Shown in pieces: positions 7,253 to 15,934 of a stretch of DNA of 64,000 nt (the stretch's first letter is position 1; every line of letters starts with the position of its first letter). This DNA comes from Fulvivirga sp. M361. GTDB taxonomy: Bacteria; Bacteroidota; Bacteroidia; Cytophagales; Cyclobacteriaceae. The DNA is taken from positions 1 to 64,000 of the forward strand of contig NZ_VKDC01000024.1 of assembly GCF_007097395.1 (NCBI RefSeq), in the 5' to 3' direction. The position numbers and the translations under genes were made by a program. The notes under the pieces were generated by a model that was given only the letters and a program-made list of their open reading frames with translations, had not been told where the DNA came from and ran no database searches.

Positions 7253-8158
7253 TTATTTTAAGATTCTTAGTCCTATATTAAAAAAAAGTTTGTTTTCCAC
7301 GTTTAAATCCAGTTCCGTGTTTAGGTCATCATCTTGAATTTCCAAAATGTTGCGTACGGCAATACCTGCTCCCGCATTTAAATACAGGTCGCCAAAAAGC
7401 CTGACCTGATATTCCGGACCAATGGTTATTCTGGAGTAGGAAGCACGATTTAAGTCTAATGGTAAGGTATTATTGTCCACACTGACATTATATAAATTCC
7501 CATACACCGCAGCTTTAAAGCCAAACCTGGAATTCCCATTAAATGTATAAAAGTGAGAAACGTAAGCTGGTATTAAAAGGTCGGTAAGCCATTTGTCCTT
7601 CTTGTATTTGACATTAATAAGCGGCAAAATGGTAGGTGCGCCAAACCTGCTGGTATAGGCAAGTCCAAAACCATATTGAAAGTTTCTACCGGACCTTTTC
7701 ATTGCCAAAACCGAGCTCTGGAGAATAAAATCATCAGAATTTATGGACTCATTAAAATCAGAGGCTATAGTCGGAGAAAAACTAAATACTATTCGCCATT
7801 TTTTAGGTAGAATTTGGATCAATCCAATCGTGTATTGAAAAGAATGATAAGTCTCGTTTATACCTCGGGGTTTGGTTTCAGTATTGTAATGAAATAGCGT
7901 GTGTTGTATCCTGTTGAGTAGATAAGCCTTTTTTTCTTTGACCGGTAAGGCAAATTGAAAGGATGTGCGTACCTCACTCATTTTTATTTCCCCTTTACCG
8001 TTACTGGTATTGAAATCTGAATTTGGGTAAAAAAAATAATCCGTGGTGAACAGAGGGAATTTTACTAGTCGTTTGTACGATTTCATGCCGGTCGTGTCTT
8101 CCTGGGCGATACACATGCAGCTCACTAAGCCGAAAATCATTATAAGTTTTATTTTCAT
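7253..8158 (-). CDS. Outer-membrane beta-barrel protein (DUF6268-like)
   Basis: The protein has 301 residues. The signal peptide MKIKLIMIFGLVSCMCIAQ is followed by alternating amphipathic strands with aromatic girdles (WRIVFSFSPTIASDF, FQYGFGLAYTSRFG, YSRITIGPEYQVRLFGDLY, LFFNIGLRILK). The C-terminal strand ends near a hydrophobic residue, as in outer-membrane barrels. The pattern fits the DUF6268 family of Bacteroidota; that name rests on memory of the motif order and is tentative. The transported substrate is unknown. It lies 105 nt upstream of the ankyrin/PD40 gene on the same strand and may be co-expressed with it. Confidence 0.7.
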   Translation of the reverse strand: MKIKLIMIFGLVSCMCIAQEDTTGMKSYKRLVKFPLFTTDYFFYPNSDFNTSNGKGEIKMSEVRTSFQFALPVKEKKAYLLNRIQHTLFHYNTETKPRGINETYHSFQYTIGLIQILPKKWRIVFSFSPTIASDFNESINSDDFILQSSVLAMKRSGRNFQYGFGLAYTSRFGAPTILPLINVKYKKDKWLTDLLIPAYVSHFYTFNGNSRFGFKAAVYGNLYNVSVDNNTLPLDLNRASYSRITIGPEYQVRLFGDLYLNAGAGIAVRNILEIQDDDLNTELDLNVENKLFFNIGLRILK

Positions 8159-8286
8159 ATGCTTTGGTTATAATAGCCCGGCTAAGATCCTTTTACCAGA
8201 GATGCCAGGGCCAACGGATGGATTTAGGTTCATGGTTAAATCAAATGGAAATGTCATGTGTATCTTCCATTTATCCTGGCGGTACT

Positions 8287-8886
8287 TCACAGATCAAGAT
8301 TTTTTACACCGGCTTCTATTCTTAGCTCCAGGTTGTTCTCAGCCGGAGGAATTGGGCAGGAATAGGAATAATTGTAAGCACAACTAGGGCTGTAAGCCTT
8401 GTTGAAATCAATTATTATCTCGCTTCCTTCCGGAATACTCAGATCAATATACCTTCCTCCGCCATAGGTTTCTTCTCCATTGGTTAAGTCCGTAAAGGGT
8501 AGAAACAAGTAATTCTTGTATTCATCGGTTTCTCTGAGTCTATGGCTTTGATAGATTGTTAACTGGTAGGGTTTACCATTTAAAACGAATTTAACTACTC
8601 CGTATTTATCGTATGCAGGAAGTCTGCCGGTCGTTGTTTTCATTTGCAATGTTACCGGTTCATTCGATTTTATAAATTCTCCGGTAACGCTATAATTTTC
8701 ATTGATTGGGAAGTAGTTATGTCCTTTAAATTTTTTTCGTTCTTTTTTCGTCAATGGAGATTGCCCGGGACTAAGAAATTCTTCATTTAGCTCGTCTTGG
8801 AATTGCTTGATTTTATTCTCATAAGAATCTTGAGAAAAAGCTATTCCGACCGGTATTAAAAGAAATAAAGAGACTATATTTTTCAT
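8287..8886 (-). CDS. DUF1684 family secreted protein
   Basis: From the chosen Met the protein has 199 residues. The signal peptide MKNIVSLFLLIPVGIAFSQ is followed by the DUF1684 hallmarks: GHNYFPINENYSVTG, LPFTDLTNGEETYGGGRYIDL, and the C-terminal NKAYSPSCAYNYSYSCPIPP followed by AENNLELRIEAG. The conserved NxAYxPxCAYN...CPxPPxxN signature is complete. The role of the family is unknown. A longer start at 8973 adds 29 residues that come from the upstream dispersed repeat and is rejected. It seems to form its own unit. Confidence 0.85.
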   Translation of the reverse strand: MKNIVSLFLLIPVGIAFSQDSYENKIKQFQDELNEEFLSPGQSPLTKKERKKFKGHNYFPINENYSVTGEFIKSNEPVTLQMKTTTGRLPAYDKYGVVKFVLNGKPYQLTIYQSHRLRETDEYKNYLFLPFTDLTNGEETYGGGRYIDLSIPEGSEIIIDFNKAYSPSCAYNYSYSCPIPPAENNLELRIEAGVKNLDL

Positions 8887-8910
8887 TTTTTTGGGATTAT
8901 CAATAATAAT

Positions 8911-9055
8911 TTGCCAATGACAGGAACCATTCCTGTTATTGGCCTTCCAAATATATTCAATTCTTGAAGTCAACTAAGAAGACTGTATTTCGGAAATGTT
9001 AGTGGCATATAGGCTTGCAGACTTCGATGGTATGGCTACACGTTTGTCCAGGAAG
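8911..9055. repeat. Diverged copy of dispersed repeat family A
   Basis: It opens with the palindrome ATGACAGGAA-CCA-TTCCTGTTAT (8917-8939). It then follows the same order of segments as the long copies: CTTCCAAATATATTCAATTCTTGA, then TTTCGGAAATGTTAGTGGC, then GTTTGTCCAGGAAG (segments quoted in part). Identity is clearly lower than between the two long copies, so this is an older insertion. It sits directly upstream of the DUF1684 gene. Confidence 0.55.
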
Positions 9056-9474
9056 TAAAACTAAGATGTGGCTTTTATAGTAGCATAACGTTTTGCTAAA
9101 ACAAGTACCTTAGTCACCTTGAAAGCACCCCTTTGAGGTTTAAGTATCACCTATCTACTTCTATAAGTCTACCCGTATTTGGGAAAGCAGGCTTAAGGCC
9201 ATTAAAAGTCAGGAGCGCTATCCGTTCGCTTTAGTATTTTGATACTTCAGCAGAAAACGAACTGCCCTTTTTGCGGGAAAGGTATGCCCGTATCTTTTCC
9301 TGGGTCTACCTTTAGATTGGATAATGAAAGGTGTCAGACAGGGTCAGTTATTCAACAAACTAAACAGATGAAATGTCATTCCTAACAATACATTTTACAA
9401 TGACTAATTTTGATCTGACTTATGCAAAAATCCTGAACCATAGTCTCTTGGTAAGGACAATTACTGTATTTTAA

Positions 9475-9510
9475 TACGTACCCTTACGTATTTTATGCAG
9501 GTATTACGTA
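9475..9510. promoter_or_regulatory. Three helically phased TACGTA sites
   Basis: TACGTA, a 6-bp palindrome, starts at 9475, 9485 and 9505. The spacings of exactly 10 and 20 bp place the sites on one face of the DNA. This is the layout of a cooperative binding site. It lies at the very start of a truncated PAS-like frame (9495-9743) and may be its old autoregulatory promoter. Confidence 0.4.
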
Positions 9511-9743
9511 TTTCATTGATATCAATTAGACGATATCTTAACAACGAAATACCCAATACTGATTTTAAGTTTCAGCAACTTAAACACATTTCCATGAGTA
9601 ACCATTGTGTGGCCTGGTCCATTAACATGAGCGACCCGTTCTCCCTGATCTATTCGGATTATAAAGGTCTCTGGTTTTATGATGATGAGCACCTGGTGGA
9701 CGTTAGTCTCTCTGCCGTTGATGTGTTTGTCCTCAAAAATTGA
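9495..9743 (+). pseudogene. Truncated PAS-like regulator fragment
   Basis: The 82-codon frame has protein-like content in its second half: ISMSNHCVAWSINMSDPFSL followed by IYSDYKGLWFYDDEHLVDVS. This resembles the N-terminal PAS-type segment of Bacteroidota LuxR-type regulators, where an aromatic strand plus YDDEH loop is common. It ends abruptly after 82 codons, and no helix-turn-helix follows. I therefore read it as the 5' remnant of a regulator, with low certainty. Phased TACGTA sites overlap its start. It could also be a real small protein of unknown role. Confidence 0.35.
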
Positions 9744-9989
9744 GACAATATGTATACAATACGGTTAGCAGATTTTACCTTTCCACAGGTACTCTTTCGA
9801 TGTAACACTGCCCGAAGGCTAACCATTCTATTAATCGGAGGTATTGTTTATAGGGTTTAGGTAATAAAACAAGAGCTCTGTGAGATGGACAGATCAAGAG
9901 CCAAACGCTTTGGATAAGCACCTTAACTAATGATTTCATTAAAATGTATTCAACAAAACAAATTTTCAAAATTGTATTATTCGAAAAAC

Positions 9990-10412
9990 ATGAAGACCAA
10001 TAGACTTTTTTATTTGAAATATTTTGTAGGATTACTATTTATGATATCAGTGCAAGCTGTCTCAGCACAAAATATCTGTATTGATACGTTAATGTACCCA
10101 GAGGCTAAAGCAACATCCTTTTCAGAAGTTATCTTTAATGTTCCAAGTGAATTTGCAGGCTACTCACAATACTATGACGCACCTCAAGATATTATAGTAA
10201 AAGGTTTTAAGGTGTACATGGGGGTAAACTCTGCCAATAGTTTAGATACAGCAATAGTCACAGGATATTTGATGGATGCTAATCCGGACTCTTCAGTATC
10301 AACCATTTTGAGGCAAAAAGATTTTACAGTTTATAATATTTATAATCTAAGCAATATAAGTTCAATGGAATATCATGTAATATTTGACATTCCAGACACG
10401 GTAATCTGGTAA
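9990..10412 (+). pseudogene. Truncated secreted protein gene
   Basis: From Met at 9990 the frame has 140 residues. It starts with a signal peptide (MKTNRLFYLKYFVGLLFMIS to VSAQ), then an N-terminal domain like those in large secreted sorting-signal proteins (CIDTLMYPEAKATSFSEVIF, then VKGFKVYMGVNSANSLDTA). It stops after DIPDTVIW in TAA, 26 nt before the end of the convergent DinB gene, without any C-terminal sorting domain. A truncated 5' part of a larger T9SS-type cargo gene is the likeliest reading. No downstream remainder was found, so its 3' end was probably replaced. Confidence 0.5.
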
Positions 10413-10438
10413 GGCTTCACTCCAAAGGGATTCAAACT

Positions 10439-10960
10439 TTATTTATCTAATGGTAAATATCTTTCTTTTATTATGTTGAAATGATGGATTTGATGTGCCG
10501 TTATTGTCAAGCCAATGGTGTATAAAGGCATTTCATATTCAAAAAACACACAATTTGTTTCAAGAATTTTTTTATTAAATGATTCAAACATCATTATTGT
10601 TGATTGACGTACAACTCGAAGCTCATTTACCAATTGTTCAATTGACAGTTCATTTGCATTCGAATTTTTACCCATGATTTCCTGGTCATGTCCATCTGGG
10701 ACACTTCCTTCTCCACGAGCGAAAATTATAGCCCGGTAACACCAAATTCTTTCCCAGTCTATTAAATGTTGTAATATTTTGTTTACAGTCCATTTATCAA
10801 CGTCGTATACTTTGAAGCCAATTCGATTCAATTGAGCAATGTCTAATTCATCAATTCGATTCAGACTTATTTGTAATGCCTCATTAAGTTCTATGTCTCC
10901 GTTCAATTTCAAAACGTACTCTAAAAATTCCGGGTTCTTTTTAACTTCTTGATTTTTCAT
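10439..10960 (-). CDS. DinB-family putative metal-dependent hydrolase
   Basis: The protein has 173 residues, normal for the DinB/YfiT four-helix bundle family. The three metal-binding histidines are in the expected places: His65 in KILQHLIDWERIW, and His155 and His159 or His160 in TAHQIHHFNIIKERYL. Members bind zinc or nickel, and some act as thiol S-transferases in bacillithiol-type metabolism. The substrate here is unknown. The gene faces the truncated secreted gene and is separated from it by 26 nt. No partner gene suggests a pathway. Confidence 0.85.
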   Translation of the reverse strand: MKNQEVKKNPEFLEYVLKLNGDIELNEALQISLNRIDELDIAQLNRIGFKVYDVDKWTVNKILQHLIDWERIWCYRAIIFARGEGSVPDGHDQEIMGKNSNANELSIEQLVNELRVVRQSTIMMFESFNKKILETNCVFFEYEMPLYTIGLTITAHQIHHFNIIKERYLPLDK

Positions 10961-11440
10961 AAATAATTATATTTTATGCTTAATTGATGTAAGATTCGTG
11001 TGTGATAGTAGGTCTGAATCCTGCTATAATTCAGAACTGGTCATCCGTGGTGCAAAAGCATGTGGATCACCAAGCTGAAAAACCTAAACAGCCGTTATCA
11101 GTGCTGATAAAACAACACACGAATAAATTGATTAAATGAAAATTGGTCCGGAAGAATATCCGAACAAAGAATGATTAGCCTTAGAGTTTAATGGCTAATT
11201 ATTAAGCTACTATAAATTTCAGTATCACTCTCAAAATATGAATCGTTTATGCATAGTAAATATATACAATTTTGTGCAACCATGTCATAAATGAAACCAA
11301 ATTCGCTACTGTTTTTTTATCACCGCATTTTTTTGAACCAGTTCGCTTCCTTAATGGATGCCAGGCAGCTTCTTAATTGGATTATGGTCTTTAATTGTTG
11401 CTAACGGTTAGTATATGAAGCGTAGTCTGTCGATAGGAGG
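10961..11440. other. Non-coding stretch with a 7-bp palindrome
   Basis: No gene is visible in these 480 bases. TTATCAGTGCTGATAA (11095-11110) is a perfect 7-bp inverted repeat with a 2-nt centre. A loose outer pair, GTGTGAT near 10998 and ACACAC near 11116, encloses about 120 bp around it. This could be a small palindromic mobile element or a regulatory hairpin. Confidence 0.35.
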
Positions 11441-11938
11441 CTATGGTTTCTTATACAGTGTTGTGTGCGGGCTTTTGTTTTTCGCTTTCCTATTGTCAGT
11501 CATTTTATAATAAAACAATTCAGGGTCTCCATCATCTAATCCGTTTATTTTGCCTGCAAAGGAAAACCCAACCTTACTCAATGCTTTTTGCATTTGAATG
11601 TTAGAACTATTGGTTGAAGTAAATACTTTATCTGCCTGGGACTGTTTACAGATAAGGTCAAATGTTTGCCCACCTATCCCTTTTCCTCTATATTTTTCTG
11701 CTATAATAATGAGCTCTATCCACCCTTGGTCAAAGAATCGGTAATCAAATATGACAAAGCCAACTGCTTTGTTGTTTTCCAAAATGATGAAACATTTCTT
11801 GTCCAGTATTGCTTTTGTTATCTTTTCTTCTCTCTTTAGTTCGATATGCTCAACTTTATTAAGGCTATAGTCAAAGTCAATTACTAATGCTTTGTCTTTT
11901 ATTGTTGCCTTTCTTAAACTAATATTTTGCATAGCCAT
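11441..11938 (-). CDS. GNAT-family N-acetyltransferase
   Basis: The protein has 165 residues, a standard single GNAT domain. The acetyl-CoA pyrophosphate loop is clear as IIIAEKYRGKGIGGQ (about 81-95, Q/RxxGxG/A type). The preceding strand FVIFDYRFFDQGWIELIII and following helix TFDLICKQSQADKVF are also as expected, and the NSSNIQMQKALSKVGF segment is the usual C-terminal alpha4-beta7 region. It should acetylate an amine of a small molecule or peptide. The substrate cannot be read from sequence. It starts at Met 11938 or the next Met at 11932. It sits just upstream of the first long dispersed repeat. Confidence 0.85.
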   Translation of the reverse strand: MAMQNISLRKATIKDKALVIDFDYSLNKVEHIELKREEKITKAILDKKCFIILENNKAVGFVIFDYRFFDQGWIELIIIAEKYRGKGIGGQTFDLICKQSQADKVFTSTNSSNIQMQKALSKVGFSFAGKINGLDDGDPELFYYKMTDNRKAKNKSPHTTLYKKP

Positions 11939-12040
11939 TTGTGTTTTTCGCTTTAGCTATTTTTCCACGAGATTGTCGATCTATACACACTTTTCCTCTT
12001 ATGATATTATTTCTAAATCTGTTACTGCTTGCGCACAACA

Positions 12041-12745
12041 ACTTGTTAATAACAGGAACCATTCCTGTTATATACCTTTCAAAGGTACTCAAATCTTTAA
12101 GCCTGCTCAGTGGACTTTTAATTTCAGAAATGCGTTGGCTGCAAATACGAGTGTAGATTTGAGTGGTCTTACTGTTTGTGTGTCCAGAGAGATTATGTTA
12201 ATCATCTGCCTCCATCTAAATGACTGATTTTGCACTTCATTTCATGCGAATCTTAAATTGTAAAATAAAGATCGATACTGCGAACCTTTCGTGGGTACGG
12301 AGTAGGAGAAGGCGCGGCAGTCCCCCGGGTTCAAGGAGAAGGCTGTGGTTTCTTTGTTAAACCTGTATGATCTTGTAATAACGACCTAAGCAGGAGGTGT
12401 TAGCCCTTACATTGACAAGTGCAGAATAGTACCCTACCTACTCACGATAAGGGGATTGCTTCACACTACCCGCAAGCCGCCACTCCGGGTTCGCAATTAC
12501 TACTGGTTTTTCATCTGGTGATCATATCCACCCAAAAAGAGTGTCTGCCCGATCCTGATATTTAGTACTATTTTCAAATAATCCAATGGGTACGTTTTTG
12601 TACTTTAACTCATCAAGACCAGGCAGTGACTTTAGAACCCTTATCAAAATAGGTTTACCAAAGTATCCGCATTAGAAATACTACATGCTCAATCTTGCAA
12701 AAAAAATTGTAGCGCATTATGCTTTGCTAAATGCGCTACAGAGGG
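12041..12745. repeat. Long direct repeat, copy 1 (family A)
   Basis: This copy is about 700 bp. It starts with the palindrome ATAACAGGAA-CCA-TTCCTGTTAT (12049-12071) and ends with an 11-bp hairpin TGTAGCGCATT/AATGCGCTACA (12708-12718, 12730-12740). Its interior has no convincing long open frame. It is nearly the same, base for base, as 13752-14515 over most of its length, with scattered substitutions and a few short indels, and is in the same orientation. With that copy it brackets the DinD gene. No transposase is encoded. Confidence 0.85.
12708..12740. repeat. REP-like hairpin at repeat end
   Basis: A perfect 11-bp stem, TGTAGCGCATT with AATGCGCTACA, encloses an 11-nt loop with TGCTTTGCT. 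The same motif in diverged form occurs at 14481-14511, and half of it at 1640-1668. It has the size and shape of a REP/BIME-type palindrome. Confidence 0.6.
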
Positions 12746-12861
12746 AATGCTGGAGTATTACCTGAAACTACAACCTGAGATTCAATGAACTGTGTAGTAG
12801 CACGAGAACTGTACGCTACGTGGTGTGTGAGGTTCATCGTGGACTTATGGCTCGCGGCTAT

Positions 12862-13722
12862 CTACTCAATTGATATGTCATTATTTTTTGTCTTTTTTAT
12901 GTCTTTTAGAATTTTTTGCTCTGTGCTGTCTATTCGTCTTTGTACTTTTTTGACATCTTCAGAAGGTGGTAGGTTCTCAGGTTTAACCCCCCGTTTTAAA
13001 AGCATTTTTCTAACTTCTCGATTGTTGTCAACATGCTCTTTACTGATAGCCTGATCTCCTGATAGATATTTGTCAACCACATTGTGACTAGTCAACTCAG
13101 TTGCAAAATCTTTAGCTTTAATCATCAATGTTGGAAGAAAATCTGCCAGAGGTCTGTTGGTAGGCACACCGAGTTTATTCTTCATAAATTGAGTCGATTT
13201 GCCACCATAAAGTGCCTGATCGCCTTTTGAACGAATTACTGCAAAACTTCTATTGTCAACACCCCTTTCGTAAATTATTCCTGAAAGTTTCTTCTCGGAT
13301 TTTGATAATTTTTCACGGGCGTTTACTCTAGCAATGTCAAGTAGTCTTTGTTCTATGAGTTCTTGCTTTCTTGTTTGTACCGCAAAATATGTTTGAGCAA
13401 AAGCAATTTCAGGCTTTGACGCGTCTCCATTCTGTGCAACAAGATAGCAGGCGTATCTAGTTAAGGCAACATCTTGAACTTCTCTCTGTCCACCTTTACC
13501 AATTTCTATCATTTTGGTGACACCAACGAAATGATCGGATTCCTTCTCTCCTGAGTTTTCACAGGCTTTTACAGCTTTTTGTATAGTGTTTGTGAAATTT
13601 CGCCAATCTGAATAACCTAAAATTTCTTGTAATTCCCGACTACTCCAACATTCTAGTCCATCAAGGTCATAACAAGCGTCTTCAAATTTGTTAAAAAGCT
13701 CAGATATTAATTCCTTTTTCAT
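12862..13722 (-). CDS. dinD: DNA-damage-inducible protein D (DinD), BRO/KilA-like
   Basis: From the chosen Met the protein has 286 residues, close to E. coli DinD (about 275). The N-terminal BRO-type domain reads CWSSRELQEILGYSDWRNFT and then ACENSGEKESDHFVGVTKMI. The middle has DVALTRYACYLVAQNGDASKP and FAQTYFAVQTRKQELIEQRL. The C-terminal part carries FIDRAxx-like LGVPTNRPLADFLP and a basic coiled tail. DinD is reported to inhibit RecA filaments in E. coli; here the role is inferred from family. A longer start at 13803 reads through the flanking repeat palindrome and is rejected. The gene is bracketed by two direct repeats of about 700 bp, a sign of acquisition as a unit. Confidence 0.88.
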   Translation of the reverse strand: MKKELISELFNKFEDACYDLDGLECWSSRELQEILGYSDWRNFTNTIQKAVKACENSGEKESDHFVGVTKMIEIGKGGQREVQDVALTRYACYLVAQNGDASKPEIAFAQTYFAVQTRKQELIEQRLLDIARVNAREKLSKSEKKLSGIIYERGVDNRSFAVIRSKGDQALYGGKSTQFMKNKLGVPTNRPLADFLPTLMIKAKDFATELTSHNVVDKYLSGDQAISKEHVDNNREVRKMLLKRGVKPENLPPSEDVKKVQRRIDSTEQKILKDIKKTKNNDISIE

Positions 13723-13751
13723 GTCGTAAATTTGGTAAGTACTACACGCCA

Positions 13752-14515
13752 ACTTGTCAATAACAGGAACCATTCCTGTTATTAATCTTTCAAAGATACT
13801 CAAATCTTCAAGGTTGCTCAGTGGACGTTTAATTTCAGAAATGTGTTGGCTGCAAATAGGGGTGTGGATTTGAGTGGTCTTACTGTTTGTGTGTCCAGGG
13901 AGATTATGTTAATCATCTGCCTCCATCTAAATGACTGATTTTGCACTTCATTTCATGCGAATCTTAAATTGTAAAATAAAGATCGATACTGCGAGCCTTT
14001 CGTGGCATAGCTTGGGAGAAGGCGCGGCAGTCCCCCGGGTTCAAGGAGAAGGCTGTGATTTCTTTGTTCAACCTGTATGATCTTGCAATAACGACCTAAG
14101 CAGGAGGTGTTAGCCCTTACATTGGCAAGTGCAGAACAGTACCCTACCTACTCACGATAAGGGGATTGCTTCACACTACCCTCAAGCCGCTGCTCTGGGT
14201 TCGCAATTACTACTGGTTTTTATCTGGTGATCATATCCACCCAAAAAGAGTGTCTGCCCGATCCTGATATTTAGTACTATTTTCAAATAATCCAACGGGT
14301 ACGTTTTTGTACTTTAACTCATCAAGACCAAGCAGTGATTTTAGAGCTTAATCAGACGCATTTACCAATAAATGTGCATTAGAGAAATCCTGAAATCCGG
14401 GCTTTTAAAACCCTTATTAAAAGAAGTTCACCCAAGTATCCGCATTAGCAATGCTACATGCTCGATCTTACAAAAAAATGGAACGCATTGTGCTTTGCTA
14501 AATGTGCTCCGGAGG
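13752..14515. repeat. Long direct repeat, copy 2 (family A)
   Basis: This is the partner of 12041-12745 in direct orientation. The head palindrome is at 13760-13782 and the diverged terminal hairpin is at 14481-14511 (GGAACGCATT/AATGTGCTCC, with one mismatch and one wobble pair). It carries an extra segment of about 60 bp near 14345-14410 relative to copy 1. Homologous recombination between the two copies would delete dinD cleanly. Confidence 0.85.
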
Positions 14516-14698
14516 GAGGTTCCTGTTCTACGCCTTCAAAATACATTTGAAATCCAAATAGAATGAGTCAGCCAATTAACGGATAAAATTTTCCCATTTG
14601 GCTACCATTCAAATCTCAAATTAAAAACAGCATGTTAAGATAACCTCTTAGCAAATAAAGTTGACCTGAGCAAGAGGCTATCTCAACCGCTATGGGAC

Positions 14699-15934
14699 TC
14701 ACCACCAGTCGATCACGGAAACCGTTGTGCAATATAGTTCACTGCCCGTATTACATTCCGGTGTAGCGACTCTCAGGCAAATTTCATAATCACCATATCC
14801 TCCGGGCACCTTTCCACTGGTATCCAGTAGAAAATCATATTCGAAGGTATTACTACCGGCATCACCAGACAGTTTGCCGTCAATGTACCAATAGTAAAGT
14901 GCGGTACCAATATTGGTTGAGGTAAATTTGAATTGACCATGTTTGGTTTCTTCGGTAGTAAATTCCACTTCAGGACATGAATTATCAACCTTTATTACTA
15001 CGGTTTCGCAAAACAGATTTGAACCTTCCGGGCAGTCAGGAGTAACTACTTTCAGACAAACCTCATATTTTCCGGGGCCTGTATGTACGGAGCCAGGATC
15101 AACGCTAAAATCATATTCAAAGTAATGTTTGGCAGCATCACCACTAAGTTCACCATCCAGGTACCAATAATAGAGCGCTTTCTGATCTTCGAATGTAGAT
15201 GTAAACTTAATAACACCTGGCATGAACTTAAATACATCAGGCGGTGACTGGTTACTGATAAACTCAGCCTCAGGGCACGTACTTCCGGGAGAAGGAATAT
15301 GGACCGTTTTACATACCTTTTCAGCACCTTCAGGGCAATCCGGTGTGACTACTCTTAAACATATTTCATAGTCCCCTGGCCCATACGGTACTTTACCGCT
15401 GTTATCCAAAAGAAAATTATATTTAAAAATATTGCTGCCTGCATCACCAGAAAGCACATCGTCAATAAACCAGTAGTAAATTCCCTCTTCCACTTTATTA
15501 GAAGTGAACTGAAACGTACCGGGCTCAGTTTCCTGCGACAACAAGTCAACCACCGGGCATGTATCCGGCGCACCAATAGTAATGGTTTCACAGTAAAGCG
15601 TTGTTCCCTTTTGGCATTCCGGCGAGATTACACTTAAACAAATGGTATACTCTCCGGGACCTCCGGGCACTTTTCCACTGGTATCGAGTAAAAAATCATA
15701 CTCAAAGGTGGAACTTGCAGCATCTCCCGCTAACGTATCATTGATACTCCAATGATAAAGTACCTCATCCCGGGCGGTTTCCGCCTTGAACCTGTAAGCA
15801 CTGGCATTTTGCGGGTCTTGGGTCATGGTAAATTGCTCTGCATGACATGATCCGGGTTCATCCTGCTCGCCTTCGCAGGACAGTAACATAACGACCATAA
15901 TTAAATGGAAGATTAGAAAATACTGTCTTTTCAT
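14699..15934 (-). CDS. Lipoprotein of four tandem PKD-like repeats
   Basis: The protein has 411 residues. The signal peptide ends in lipobox LLSC (near Cys20). The rest consists of four repeats of about 90-95 residues. Each contains CPxxxF near its start, a YYWxIDGxLSGDAG strand pair, FEYDFLLDTSGKVPGG, PGDYEICLRVxTPDCPEG, and a closing xxCETVxI. The repeats resemble PKD or immunoglobulin-like beta-sandwich modules, with two to three conserved Cys per repeat that could form disulphides. The close similarity of repeats 1 and 4 points to recent duplication or gene conversion. It is probably a surface-exposed adhesion or stalk protein. No partner gene is adjacent. Confidence 0.75.
   Translation of the reverse strand: MKRQYFLIFHLIMVVMLLSCEGEQDEPGSCHAEQFTMTQDPQNASAYRFKAETARDEVLYHWSINDTLAGDAASSTFEYDFLLDTSGKVPGGPGEYTICLSVISPECQKGTTLYCETITIGAPDTCPVVDLLSQETEPGTFQFTSNKVEEGIYYWFIDDVLSGDAGSNIFKYNFLLDNSGKVPYGPGDYEICLRVVTPDCPEGAEKVCKTVHIPSPGSTCPEAEFISNQSPPDVFKFMPGVIKFTSTFEDQKALYYWYLDGELSGDAAKHYFEYDFSVDPGSVHTGPGKYEVCLKVVTPDCPEGSNLFCETVVIKVDNSCPEVEFTTEETKHGQFKFTSTNIGTALYYWYIDGKLSGDAGSNTFEYDFLLDTSGKVPGGYGDYEICLRVATPECNTGSELYCTTVSVIDWW

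Noticed and set aside
12300-12360. A tRNA-like T-arm (GGGTTCAAGGAG) within the long repeat
   Set aside because: The flanking bases do not pair into a T stem or acceptor stem, so it is not a tRNA.
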